Positions 1-7,739 of a DNA stretch of 64,000 nucleotides are shown one piece after another. Each line of letters starts with the position of its first letter. Within the stretch, counting starts at the first letter, position 1. The stretch covers positions 1 to 64,000 of IMG/VR virus record IMGVR_UViG_3300047320_000196, one strand, 5' to 3'. A program made the position numbers and the translations under genes. The notes beneath the pieces were generated by a model, which saw nothing but the letters and a program-made list of their open reading frames with translations, ran no database searches and was not told where the DNA came from. This stretch comes from a virus.

Positions 1-58
1 AAAACGTAACGGCAGCCAGTACTGGAATGCGACCGTGTATCAATATGGCGATGTGTAA
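1..58 (+). CDS. 3' end of an unknown gene (partial)
   Basis: Reading from base 2 there is an open frame of 18 codons ending in TAA at 56-58, with a composition (…QYWNATVYQYGDV) that looks like the C-terminus of a real protein. The start lies left of the window. It directly abuts the integrase remnant that follows, so it may belong to sequence brought in by the deletion or rearrangement there. No family is recognised. Confidence 0.25.
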   Translation, partial: KRNGSQYWNATVYQYGDV

Positions 59-59
59 G

Positions 60-130
60 AGGCGGGTTGTTACAGAGGATGGAAAGAGGAGGTAATTCCA
101 GGTCTGAATATCAGCGAAATTACCGGGTAG
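60..130 (+). pseudogene. int: Tyrosine integrase 3' remnant with internal deletion
   Basis: Bases 62-90 match the integrase at 62679-63794 around its position 63580, and bases 93-130 match the last codons of the same gene, ending …NISEITG and TAG. About 150 bp between these blocks is missing. The missing stretch encodes the catalytic H-x-x-R, the GH box and the nucleophile tyrosine in the intact homologue, so this copy cannot be active. It sits at the right end of an element that extends left of the window and is oriented toward the att copy at 208-253, exactly as the intact integrase is oriented to its own att copy. Confidence 0.75.
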
Positions 131-151
131 TTTTGCGCGGGTTTTGCGCAG
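130..151 (+). repeat. Two 11-bp tandem repeats after the integrase remnant
   Basis: Two copies of GTTTTGCGCGG (130-140 and 141-151, the second ending AG) start at the last base of the integrase stop codon. The intact prophage has four copies at the equivalent place (63794-63837). Short repeats between int and att are often arm-type integrase binding sites; that role is inferred here. Confidence 0.7.
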
Positions 152-159
152 GCACAAAA

Positions 160-185
160 AAACCGATCCATATGATCGGCTTAAG
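160..185 (-). terminator. Hairpin terminator next to att copy A
   Basis: CCGATC (163-168) pairs with GATCGG (174-179) across a 5-base loop. The run of A before it becomes a T-run on the minus strand, so it ends transcription leaving the minus-strand tRNA half. The same hairpin lies beside att copy C, suggesting that this phage family carries a replacement tRNA terminator. Confidence 0.6.
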
Positions 186-207
186 TGTCTGATTTTACTC
201 AGGAATT

Positions 208-253
208 ATGGTCGGGACGGAGTGATTCGAACACTCGACCCCTAGCACCCCAT
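208..253 (-). repeat. att copy A: 3' half of tRNA-Pro(GGG)
   Basis: This is a 46-bp sequence repeated at 15079-15124 and 63894-63939. On the minus strand it reads from the anticodon loop (ATGGGGT) through the anticodon 3' stem, the variable loop and a T-arm (stem GAGTG/CACTC, loop TTCGAAT) to acceptor CGTCCCG, discriminator A and CCA. A C at acceptor position 1 is implied, and anticodon GGG points to proline. The bases to the right do not form a D-arm or 5' acceptor strand, so this is an attachment-site fragment, not a working tRNA. Confidence 0.85.
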
Positions 254-368
254 CTCCTTTTTCATACTTCTTGAAAGCTTTCAAAATTTTACTCTGGAAT
301 ATTCAAAGCTAGTATTTACTTGAGTTTCAGCGGAGTTCTGCTCCACAAAGGTCCAGTAACGTCCATCA

Positions 369-396
369 AGAGCCGACGTTTTTGTGGGGGAAAAAG
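369..396 (+). repeat. Imperfect 28-bp direct repeat, left copy
   Basis: The sequence beginning AGAGCC and containing TTTTGTGGGGG matches 24 of 28 positions with 14998-15025. It lies just upstream of the integrase pseudogene start, where P4-type integrases often have binding or attachment sequences. It could be an arm site or the att of an island nested inside the larger one. Confidence 0.5.
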
Positions 397-413
397 TAGG
401 GGGAACCGATTTT

Positions 414-1085
414 ATGGCCAAAATCACCATCAAAGAACTCGAGTCGCTGACCGCCAACGATGCCGGTCGAATCCTCCGGGAGGATGGCAATCTGGCCGGT
501 CGAATCTCCCTGCGTAAGGACGGTGTGTCGGTCAGCTTTTTCTATCGGTATCGCTGGGGCGACCAGAACAAAGAGTACTCCTGCGGAACCTGGCCGCGCA
601 AATCCCTGACGGACATCCGCAAGGCGCGCAACCAGGCCCGTGCGCTTATTGATGAGCAGATCAATCCCAACGAGCACAAGAAAACCGCGAAGGTGCAGGC
701 ATACGCCGCCGCTAACGTAGAGACCGAACACCTAAAAACAACGAAGGTGCAAACACTGACCGTCCAGGATCTGGTCAAGGCCTAGCTGCTGGATGGTGTC
801 GCGCGTAAAGACGGCAATGCCGAGTTGCAACGACGCTTTAACAAGGACCTTATGCCAGCACTCGGCAAGACCGCAGTGAGCAGCGTCTCCGAACATGATG
901 TCCGGGCGCTGATCCAGGCCGTGGTCAAACGCGGCGCTTACCGGCAGGCCATCAGCTTCTTCGCCGACCTCACCCAGTTGTTCAACTAGGCTAGAAAGCG
1001 CCAACTCTGGCGGGCGTTACTGGTTGAGGGTGATCCGACTGAACTGGTCGACATCTCCCCCCTGATTGCAAACCTCCAGTCCTTG
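414..1085 (+). pseudogene. P4-type tyrosine integrase, N-terminal part, two amber stops
   Basis: The frame starts MAKITIKELE and runs through an N-terminal DUF4102-like arm-binding region (FFYRYRWGDQNKEYSCG) and a core-binding region. It is interrupted by TAG at 783-785 and 987-989, but reading through both gives continuous homology-like sequence (LLDGVARKDGN…, ARKRQLWRALLVEG). Both ambers fall where related integrases usually have Trp, so TGG-to-TAG changes are likely. After about 1085 the similarity stops and the whole catalytic domain is absent. It once integrated this island or one nested in it; it is now dead. Confidence 0.8.
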
Positions 1086-1494
1086 AAGAGGGCCGCTTCC
1101 TTGATGGAGGTGAACCAGGCTGGTCAGTGGTTCCTGGACGCAGCTCAACTATCAGCTTGCCTTCATCAAGGCCTTGGCTATGCCCTTGAGCAAAACCCTC
1201 TGCCAAGCCTTCGGTTTTACCCTCCGGGCGCCCTTCAGTCCGCCCCTCAACGCGGCCCAGTTCCACTCCATGGCCTCTACCCGACTCGAAGCCCTCTCCT
1301 ACGCCGACCAGGTGCTCAGCTTTCCAAGCCGAGCGCTGCTTGAAACCTACGGCGTCGAGAATGAGGTTGGCGAGACCACTGAAAAAGCCACCCTTTACCG
1401 GCATCACGCTTCTGTCAGGGACGGGCGATTTTCCTTCTGCCTCGGCCTGGGCCAGAGGTGATGGGGAATTAGGGTCTGTTGTTGGTGAATCCAC
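991..1494 (-). CDS. Hypothetical protein with EG-rich repeats, probably truncated
   Basis: A minus-strand frame has a plausible N-terminus, a segment FFSGLANLILDAVGFKQR, then a run of short Glu-Gly repeats (EGRTEGRPEGKTEG) as in FliH-like or Yae1-like low-complexity proteins. The last 50 or so codons are Pro/Arg/Ser-rich and overlap the integrase remnant, so the true 3' end was probably replaced when the integrase was truncated. No function is recognised. It may be a fragment of a chromosomal gene scrambled at the island edge. Confidence 0.35.
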   Translation of the reverse strand: MDSPTTDPNSPSPLAQAEAEGKSPVPDRSVMPVKGGFFSGLANLILDAVGFKQRSAWKAEHLVGVGEGFESGRGHGVELGRVEGRTEGRPEGKTEGLAEGFAQGHSQGLDEGKLIVELRPGTTDQPGSPPSRKRPSSRTGGLQSGGRCRPVQSDHPQPVTPARVGAF

Positions 1495-1757
1495 TAGCTG
1501 AAGGCACCCTGCTGTCCTAGAGCGTGCCTGACAGACGTGGCACGCCTTTGTGAAGAAAGGTCAGAGGTTAACACCATAATTGTAACGCCAAGCTTCTAAC
1601 GCCTGGGTTTGCTCTGCCGGATGAAATGCAAACTACGAGGCAGAGGCGCTATGAGAGCGTCTGCGAAGCTATGGCAGGCCAGGGTGTTTTGGATTGCTTT
1701 GCCCTGAAAAAGAAGCGTAGTGTCTACTGCTAACGCCTCACCAACGGAGATGGATCA

Positions 1758-2189
1758 ATGAGCAAAAGTTTTCGTGACCGCATCCAGACAATGAATGCGA
1801 TGTACAAGCTGCCCATCCATGAGGCTCCGCACCTCTTCCCGGATGCAGAAGATCGCCTCCTGAAATTCAAGCGGACGCTGCTCGACGAAGTCGCCGAGAT
1901 CGATGACATTACTGAGCAGATTCGTCGAGGAGACGATGCCATCGATGTTCAGGTCGCCATTGCAGACCTTCTCGGCGACGTCATCGTGTATTGCCGCTCC
2001 GAGGCAATGAAGTACGGCATCCCTCTTGAAGCCGTACTGGAGCTGATCATGGACAGCAACGAGAGCAAGCTAGGTGCCGATGGCAAGGCTATCTACGATG
2101 AGAATGGGAAATTCCTCAAGGGCCCCAATTACTGGAAACCCGAGCCCCAAATCAAGCAGCTCCTGGCAAGCCTCCCGGCCCAAAAGTAA
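1758..2189 (+). CDS. MazG-like all-alpha NTP pyrophosphohydrolase
   Basis: This 143-residue protein has the two metal-binding helices of the MazG/PRA-PH superfamily: LLDEVAEIDDI (E-x-x-E/D) at about residues 40-50 and DLLGDVIVY (ExxD-like, D-x-x-x-D) at about 75-83. Such enzymes hydrolyse (d)NTPs or phosphoribosyl nucleotides to monophosphate and pyrophosphate. GGAG lies 8 bases before ATG. The next gene begins 23 bp downstream on the same strand, so it is probably the first gene of a three-gene operon with the GHKL and PRTase-like genes. The pairing of a nucleotide pyrophosphatase with a PRTase fold suggests nucleotide-pool chemistry, which is inference. Confidence 0.8.
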   Translation: MSKSFRDRIQTMNAMYKLPIHEAPHLFPDAEDRLLKFKRTLLDEVAEIDDITEQIRRGDDAIDVQVAIADLLGDVIVYCRSEAMKYGIPLEAVLELIMDSNESKLGADGKAIYDENGKFLKGPNYWKPEPQIKQLLASLPAQK

Positions 2190-2212
2190 CCCCACGTTTC
2201 AGAGGTGATAGC

Positions 2213-3355
2213 TTGGCAATTAACCACGTGGGGAAGTGCCGGAGCCTGGTTGAGATTGAGGAAATCATCTCCCAGATCGAGTACTCCGACAGCGATACCG
2301 TGTTTCGCTTCCCTATAGACACCCTCGGCGCTCGACATAGCCCGATGCATGACGCATCGCGACTGCAGATGGTCGTTACGCTCGCTCGCCAAAAACTCGA
2401 AGATGACTATCTGGACATTCATCCAAACGCTCAAGAACTGGATGCTCAGCAGGCTGTTTGTGATTACTCACCTGGGATTGCAGGGGTTCGGCTGTCCAAG
2501 GGAATACGGATTGGTAGCAAGGAAATTGATCGCCGAGACGTTCTGACCTTCGCGACCAAAAGAATGCAAGCGATGGATGCTCAAGAGTTTGACGACCTTG
2601 TCAAGGGGCGCTGTATAGACCTCCTGTGCGTCGGAGGTTCCAAAATCCAGTATCTGAAGCCGCTGTTTTCTTCGCGAGGCAAGGCTAAAGAGAAAGACGG
2701 CATGGCCCCAGTGATGCGCACGCTAGTGGATCGTACAACGCAGCAAAGCAGGGCCAAAGTACCTGAGTCCCTGGTCGATGCGCTCGCTTTGTTCTCTGCT
2801 GAGCTTATTCAAAACACCCAAGAGCACGCGATCACAGACCATACTGGCAGGCCGTATCTCTCGCATGTCGAGGGGGTGCTGATGGGCTGGACACGGTTTT
2901 ACGAGTCGACCTTCAAAGACGATTTCTCTGGCCACCCCGATCTGAACAAATACTGGAATGATGAAGCTGCTAGAACCGAAACCGGAGCCAAGAGCCTCCG
3001 GGCATTCGAGATCAGCTATTTTGACTCAGGGCCAGGGTTAGTCAGCCGCTTCACTGGCAAGCGCGTGCAAGAGATGTCACTCGAAGATGAACGACGAGCG
3101 CTTCTCCGTTGCCTGCAGCACAAATCAACGTCGAAATCCCAGACAGCAGCAGGTGAAGGCTTGCCCTCGGTCTTGCAAGAGTTGAGGCAGATCGGCGGGC
3201 TGATGAGGATCCGCACGGGAAGGCTGTCGATGTTCAACGCCTTCACGCCTGGCGATAACCGTGACCTCTTTGCTTTCAATGACTGGACTGAAACCAACCT
3301 TTCGCCCGTTCAAGGTGCGGTCATTTCTATTCTCGTACCGCTGAGGGCTCAGTGA
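2213..3355 (+). CDS. GHKL-type ATPase, second gene of a MazG/GHKL/PRTase operon
   Basis: This 380-residue protein starts with TTG, chosen because AGAGGTGA lies 4 bases upstream. Three GHKL (Bergerat) ATP-binding motifs are visible in order: an N-box ELIQNTQEH at about residue 197, a G1-box DSGPGL at about 270, and a G2-like GEGLPSVLQEL at about 314 followed by GGLMRIRTG. The N-terminal 190 residues match nothing I recognise. There is no kinase phosphoacceptor or transmembrane segment, so it is not an ordinary sensor kinase; a stand-alone switch ATPase (as in Hsp90-, MORC- or MutL-like proteins) is more likely. Its TGA overlaps the ATG of the next gene, implying coupled translation. Confidence 0.75.
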   Translation: MAINHVGKCRSLVEIEEIISQIEYSDSDTVFRFPIDTLGARHSPMHDASRLQMVVTLARQKLEDDYLDIHPNAQELDAQQAVCDYSPGIAGVRLSKGIRIGSKEIDRRDVLTFATKRMQAMDAQEFDDLVKGRCIDLLCVGGSKIQYLKPLFSSRGKAKEKDGMAPVMRTLVDRTTQQSRAKVPESLVDALALFSAELIQNTQEHAITDHTGRPYLSHVEGVLMGWTRFYESTFKDDFSGHPDLNKYWNDEAARTETGAKSLRAFEISYFDSGPGLVSRFTGKRVQEMSLEDERRALLRCLQHKSTSKSQTAAGEGLPSVLQELRQIGGLMRIRTGRLSMFNAFTPGDNRDLFAFNDWTETNLSPVQGAVISILVPLRAQ

Positions 3356-5553
3356 TGGAACGCTTTTATTCCTGGCGGCACCTGAAACACTGCCCCACGC
3401 ACGGCAGCATTGAAGCCCTAGTGCTCTGCTATAAACGCTGCCACCTGACCGAAGGCAATGTGTATACCGATGTAGAGACCGCCCTCAAGAGTGATGCCAA
3501 TCTTCCCGATTGCGTGTACATCGTGGGCTCTACCGAGCAATGCAACACGTTCAAGGCAGCCTGGGATCCGGCCAATCTACACCTGCAAACCATGATCAAG
3601 CGCGGCATGAAGGCTGGCTTTGACTTCGTGAAGCAATACACCTTCGTTGAGTGGGATGGCACAAACTTCAATCAACACGCCCTTGGAGCGCATACGGGCC
3701 CTTACAACGTGGATCTGAAGCTTCTCATAACCCGTGGCGTAAACAGCCTTATCGAGAAGAACAGTGCCATTCACCAGGCCCCCTCTGGCCATGTGTTCAA
3801 GCACCCTTCCCAACGCCGGAACAAGGTCTTCATCCAAGCAAGGGAAATCGCCTCAGGCGAGGCAGAGTTGTACGTCGTCGCATACTTGATCACGCTATGC
3901 CACGGGCAGACCCTGCAAGGGAGCACCAAGGTTTTCATCGATACCATGGGTATCTATGCTTACGTCAAATGCGCCCTGGCCCTGTGCCGCTCCGAGGCAG
4001 AGATAGTCAGCTTCCACTCCTATGATGAGTTGGAGAAGATCAATCCTCCATCAGATCCCTATTTCTGCATTGTCTCCGCCTCGACGTCCGGAAGCATGGC
4101 AAAGAAGATGGCAAGCAGCGTTTGGGATCCTCAGCGAATCGCCACCATCGTCGATGTGACGTCCCAGGGACGAGCCGGCGACGTAATGGTCGCGCTTGAT
4201 AATATGGGGGTCGCATTCCCTGACTTGAAAGTCAGCGACGGCACCCTGATCGAGATCATCGGCGAAAATTTCTCGTCAAAAGCCAAGCCTCCTCGACCAG
4301 TCGTTCTCGGACAGCCACATACTCCGAAAGCCTTGGCCGATTTCCATCAGTTTTTTGGCTTTTCGATAAACCCTTTCAATACCCGAGTTGGAACGAAGAG
4401 CAAGCTGCTGCAGCTTGATGTCATCGAGTTGCTGGAACACGCAGAGTTTAAGAAATGGCTCGACGCAGAAATTGACTGGTCATTCCCCCTGACCGTAAGT
4501 CACGTTATCCACGCCGATGACGAGGCTTCCAAAGCTCTCGCAGTGATCGTCGTGGCTCGCCTGCGCACTCGCTTGGCTGCTGGTTCGTCGATTACGGTGC
4601 TTCCATACCACGAACTGGAGAAGGACAACTGCAAAGACGCCACCGGCGTAGTGATCGTTTCCACCGTCGCCCGAGATGGCGGCGTGCTTCGCGAAATCAG
4701 TCGCGATCTGCGTTCGTACATCAAAGCGTACATTCCGAGGCATTTTCTTTCCCCGATCGGTATCCCCCAGACGAACGCGTCATGGAACCAATTGCGTATG
4801 TTCTTGGTTCGCAACTCCACGACCAGGGAGTACGGCTTTTCCAACTGGATACAGCTCCCACTTGGTGAAGACTCCAATGACAACTCTTGGCATCGCTTGA
4901 TCGAAACTCACAAGGCTCATTCGGAACAAAACATCCATGACCTAGGCCTTGAGCACCTGCCCAACACCTCCAACATCCTGCCGTCCCTCGATCTAGCTGG
5001 AAAGGCAGCCTTAAGTGCGTTTCGAGGATTTTTGCTTTCGCCACGAGGCAACTCGCTGCGGCTCTCAGAAGGTTTTCTCTTTTTCGGAAACAAAACCGAG
5101 ATTGCCAGGCGCTACGCTGACGTTGAGCCCAGCATGGTGCACCTCACAATGGCAGCCGTGCTCCAAAACGCCCGGGAACACAAAGATCACGAAAGGCGTC
5201 TCTGCCCCAACGGCTACGAGTCGGTCGTATTGGCCCCAGAGTGCTTCCTCAGATTCAACGAGGCCATCCTGCAAGCGTGCATGCTGAGGGCATGCCACCC
5301 AGCGGAGTTGGACTACTCATCCAGCCCTGAGCTCAGCAAGGTGATGAAAGAGCTGTTAGTGAAGGTGTTTGCACGTTCGGACAAGGACTTCGGCGACGCA
5401 GCCCTTGAGTTCGCTGCTGCCATCGCCGTAGGCTCGCTTCGGCTGGCGAAAACGGATATGGAAACTCTGCTGGACGATGCGCTGAAGCAGCACGCTGGCA
5501 ATACGTCCGAATTGCTCGGGATGCTTGTGCTGGCCAAGCAAGCTAATCACTAG
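3355..5553 (+). CDS. Large protein with two phosphoribosyltransferase-like repeats
   Basis: This 732-residue protein starts at ATG 3355, overlapping the previous stop (a GTG at 3352 is also possible). Two regions look alike. Around residue 224, YDELEK is followed by CIVSASTSGS; around residue 420, YHELEK is followed by VVIVSTVARDGG. Each resembles the strand and loop that bind PRPP in type I phosphoribosyltransferases, but the usual two acidic residues are replaced, so catalysis may be lost. The C-terminal 200 residues are helical and unassigned. Operon context with a MazG-like enzyme and a GHKL ATPase suggests one system, possibly defence. I do not recognise it as a named system. Confidence 0.65.
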   Translation: MERFYSWRHLKHCPTHGSIEALVLCYKRCHLTEGNVYTDVETALKSDANLPDCVYIVGSTEQCNTFKAAWDPANLHLQTMIKRGMKAGFDFVKQYTFVEWDGTNFNQHALGAHTGPYNVDLKLLITRGVNSLIEKNSAIHQAPSGHVFKHPSQRRNKVFIQAREIASGEAELYVVAYLITLCHGQTLQGSTKVFIDTMGIYAYVKCALALCRSEAEIVSFHSYDELEKINPPSDPYFCIVSASTSGSMAKKMASSVWDPQRIATIVDVTSQGRAGDVMVALDNMGVAFPDLKVSDGTLIEIIGENFSSKAKPPRPVVLGQPHTPKALADFHQFFGFSINPFNTRVGTKSKLLQLDVIELLEHAEFKKWLDAEIDWSFPLTVSHVIHADDEASKALAVIVVARLRTRLAAGSSITVLPYHELEKDNCKDATGVVIVSTVARDGGVLREISRDLRSYIKAYIPRHFLSPIGIPQTNASWNQLRMFLVRNSTTREYGFSNWIQLPLGEDSNDNSWHRLIETHKAHSEQNIHDLGLEHLPNTSNILPSLDLAGKAALSAFRGFLLSPRGNSLRLSEGFLFFGNKTEIARRYADVEPSMVHLTMAAVLQNAREHKDHERRLCPNGYESVVLAPECFLRFNEAILQACMLRACHPAELDYSSSPELSKVMKELLVKVFARSDKDFGDAALEFAAAIAVGSLRLAKTDMETLLDDALKQHAGNTSELLGMLVLAKQANH

Positions 5554-5773
5554 AATGACCCGCTGAAAGTCGGCTTGCCGGCCATGGCATGTCGAATACG
5601 GAGAGACCAAGCAGTAGTTCAGGCAATGAAGTGGCAAATTCGATGGGCCCAATCAACGGCTCACTAATCTTGCTGGGCTACGGATCTGCGAGCCAGACGG
5701 TGGCGTCCGTTGGGACAGGCAGCATGAGCTGCCTGGTCTCGTTAGGCTGAAAACTCCTAGCGCGGCTGATGGA

Positions 5774-5956
5774 TCAATTGAGCCACGACTCAACAGTTCC
5801 CGCACCATACTGTACTTTCCAGGCCTTAAGACCTTTGTGATTTCCCCCTTTGCTCTCTATAAATTCACCCGTGTGGGGATTTACCTGATAGTGCCCCGGC
5901 AACATCGATTCGACAGTGCACCACGGCAATTTTTCGGTCTGAGCGATGGCGTCCAC
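5774..5956 (-). CDS. Possible small protein, 60 aa
   Basis: This is the only convincing frame in the 541-bp gap between 5553 and 6095. The sequence (GHYQVNPHTGEFIESKGG…) has protein-like composition with aromatic and Gly turns, but no clear Shine-Dalgarno precedes the ATG and no family is recognised. The rest of the gap holds nothing I can name. Confidence 0.3.
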   Translation of the reverse strand: MDAIAQTEKLPWCTVESMLPGHYQVNPHTGEFIESKGGNHKGLKAWKVQYGAGTVESWLN

Positions 5957-6094
5957 ACTGTACAGTGGACGTCATGCATGCCATCGGAGCTGATTCGTCG
6001 TAAGCAGTGACGATCGCGTTGATCTAACCAGAGACGGTGACCTCTCCAGGCCATCCTCCGCTGAGCCACCAATTGAGCAGTGCAAGGATTCGCG

Positions 6095-7702
6095 ATGCCC
6101 AGATACCTCAGTAACAGCGCAATACGTCTTTTGGAAGCGAGCCAAGAATCTTTGGCCTTGGCGCTGCATTGCCTGGGCACTCCAAATCGGGGAAGCCTGA
6201 GAGTTGAGGTAGCTCGATACTCCCCCGCGATTGGATTGATCGGAGCCGCCGCTGAGCAGGCTTTGGCTGCAATTATCGTTCAGGTTCGGGGCGATGAGGC
6301 TCTGGCTGCGTCCCCCACCCAGTACAAAAGCGCGCGACAGATTTTGTCGGACATGAGGGATTTACTCCGCGCGCCCATTCCTGCCAGCTCTTTCCTGACC
6401 GCAGGCGTAGCCGACCCCGCTCAACACCGCGAGTCGATCCTGCAGGCGTCAGAAGGATTTTCTGTGCTTTTCACCTACCGGGCGACCGGGCTCCATGCTG
6501 GCCTTGGTTTGTCTCGCACAGTGACACTGAAACAAGCCGTGAAGGTTCACAGTTTCCTTGAGCTCCTATCCAGGTCAACTCGTATCCGCGCCTATATGGA
6601 TCGGTTGCCGATACCACCAGATGAAGTCATCGACCAGACTGTATTGATTGATGACCTCATTCAAAAATTCCAAAGCACCGATGCAATTACCGAGCGGGTC
6701 AACGCCTTACGATCTTTGTTCCTGATCCTCCCCGAAGTCCCCCCAGAAGCACCGGAGTGGCTTGAAGCGTTTGACCGCTCCGTAGTCTCGCCACGCCCTG
6801 CTGACATCACTTTGCTTTTGGAAACACTTGAACGCGCGGCACCAATGAGGTTCCGTCGCATGAATGCAGGGGGCCAAGCACTACCAGTAGTTGTCCGGCC
6901 AAACGACCCAAATGCGTTACCTATCGCCTTGCAGGACATGCGCCAAGCCTTTGGCCACGCGCGTGAGCAGTTTGGCGCAGACGTGGGAAATGCAAATGGA
7001 CGACTCGATCAAGGTATTCTGGATCTGCCCCCAGAGTCCTTCTTGCTCGATTTGTGCCTCCAAGGCCCTGAGCAGCTACGCGAGACTCTGGATCGGCAAA
7101 CGCTCACCGGTCAAGAGGTGTGGCCTTTCGTGGCTACTGCATTGAACCAGCAAGGAACAGAGCGCCCATACTGGTTCTTGGTATCGATGGTCGACGACAT
7201 CGGTCAGCTAATCGGCCAGCTTCGCAGGGCTTCGGCGGTATCGGCTCAGGGACAGTTCAAAGAACGCTGTACCGCAGCCATCAGAGCCCTTGAGGCCAAA
7301 AGACAGGAGCGCACACTTCCGCCAGCTACTGAAATTGCGACCTTTACCGTCACACAATCTGCTGCGGCTGAAACCGCACGAGAAAGCATCCCCGACTCGA
7401 TGGAGCGCAACGAAGGCACTGTTCGTGAAGCCTCTTTGGAAGCAATGCCGCCACTAGCCGCGTTATATGCCGGCGAATTCACTGCCGGCCAGGCTTTTCC
7501 TGCGGTGTATGCGTCCGAGAATCCAGATTCTAAGAAATACTGGACTCGCCAGTTGCTCATAGCAGCGACCGATGCCAGCGACCGCTCAATGCTCATCACT
7601 GCCCTGCGAGACCCTGAATTCGCCAACCTAAAGACGGATGCTCGAAAAGCGCTGCGCCTGGTAGATATTCTGACCTACGGGCCGAATATCGAACTAGGGT
7701 GA
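6095..7702 (+). CDS. Unknown 535-aa protein, partner of the downstream nuclease gene
   Basis: ATG 6095 is preferred over 6080 because AAGGA lies 6-7 bases before it. The protein is mostly predicted helix. An early segment (IGLIGAAAEQALAAIIVQV, about residues 45-63) is hydrophobic but too Ala-rich and charged at its edges to be a secure membrane span. No catalytic motif is visible. The nuclease gene follows after 37 bp on the same strand, so the two probably form a unit. It may be a sensor or immunity partner; this is inference from gene order alone. Confidence 0.6.
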   Translation: MPRYLSNSAIRLLEASQESLALALHCLGTPNRGSLRVEVARYSPAIGLIGAAAEQALAAIIVQVRGDEALAASPTQYKSARQILSDMRDLLRAPIPASSFLTAGVADPAQHRESILQASEGFSVLFTYRATGLHAGLGLSRTVTLKQAVKVHSFLELLSRSTRIRAYMDRLPIPPDEVIDQTVLIDDLIQKFQSTDAITERVNALRSLFLILPEVPPEAPEWLEAFDRSVVSPRPADITLLLETLERAAPMRFRRMNAGGQALPVVVRPNDPNALPIALQDMRQAFGHAREQFGADVGNANGRLDQGILDLPPESFLLDLCLQGPEQLRETLDRQTLTGQEVWPFVATALNQQGTERPYWFLVSMVDDIGQLIGQLRRASAVSAQGQFKERCTAAIRALEAKRQERTLPPATEIATFTVTQSAAAETARESIPDSMERNEGTVREASLEAMPPLAALYAGEFTAGQAFPAVYASENPDSKKYWTRQLLIAATDASDRSMLITALRDPEFANLKTDARKALRLVDILTYGPNIELG

Positions 7703-7739
7703 CCACGATCCGTTCAACGACATCGGAGCCCCCCTGCGC

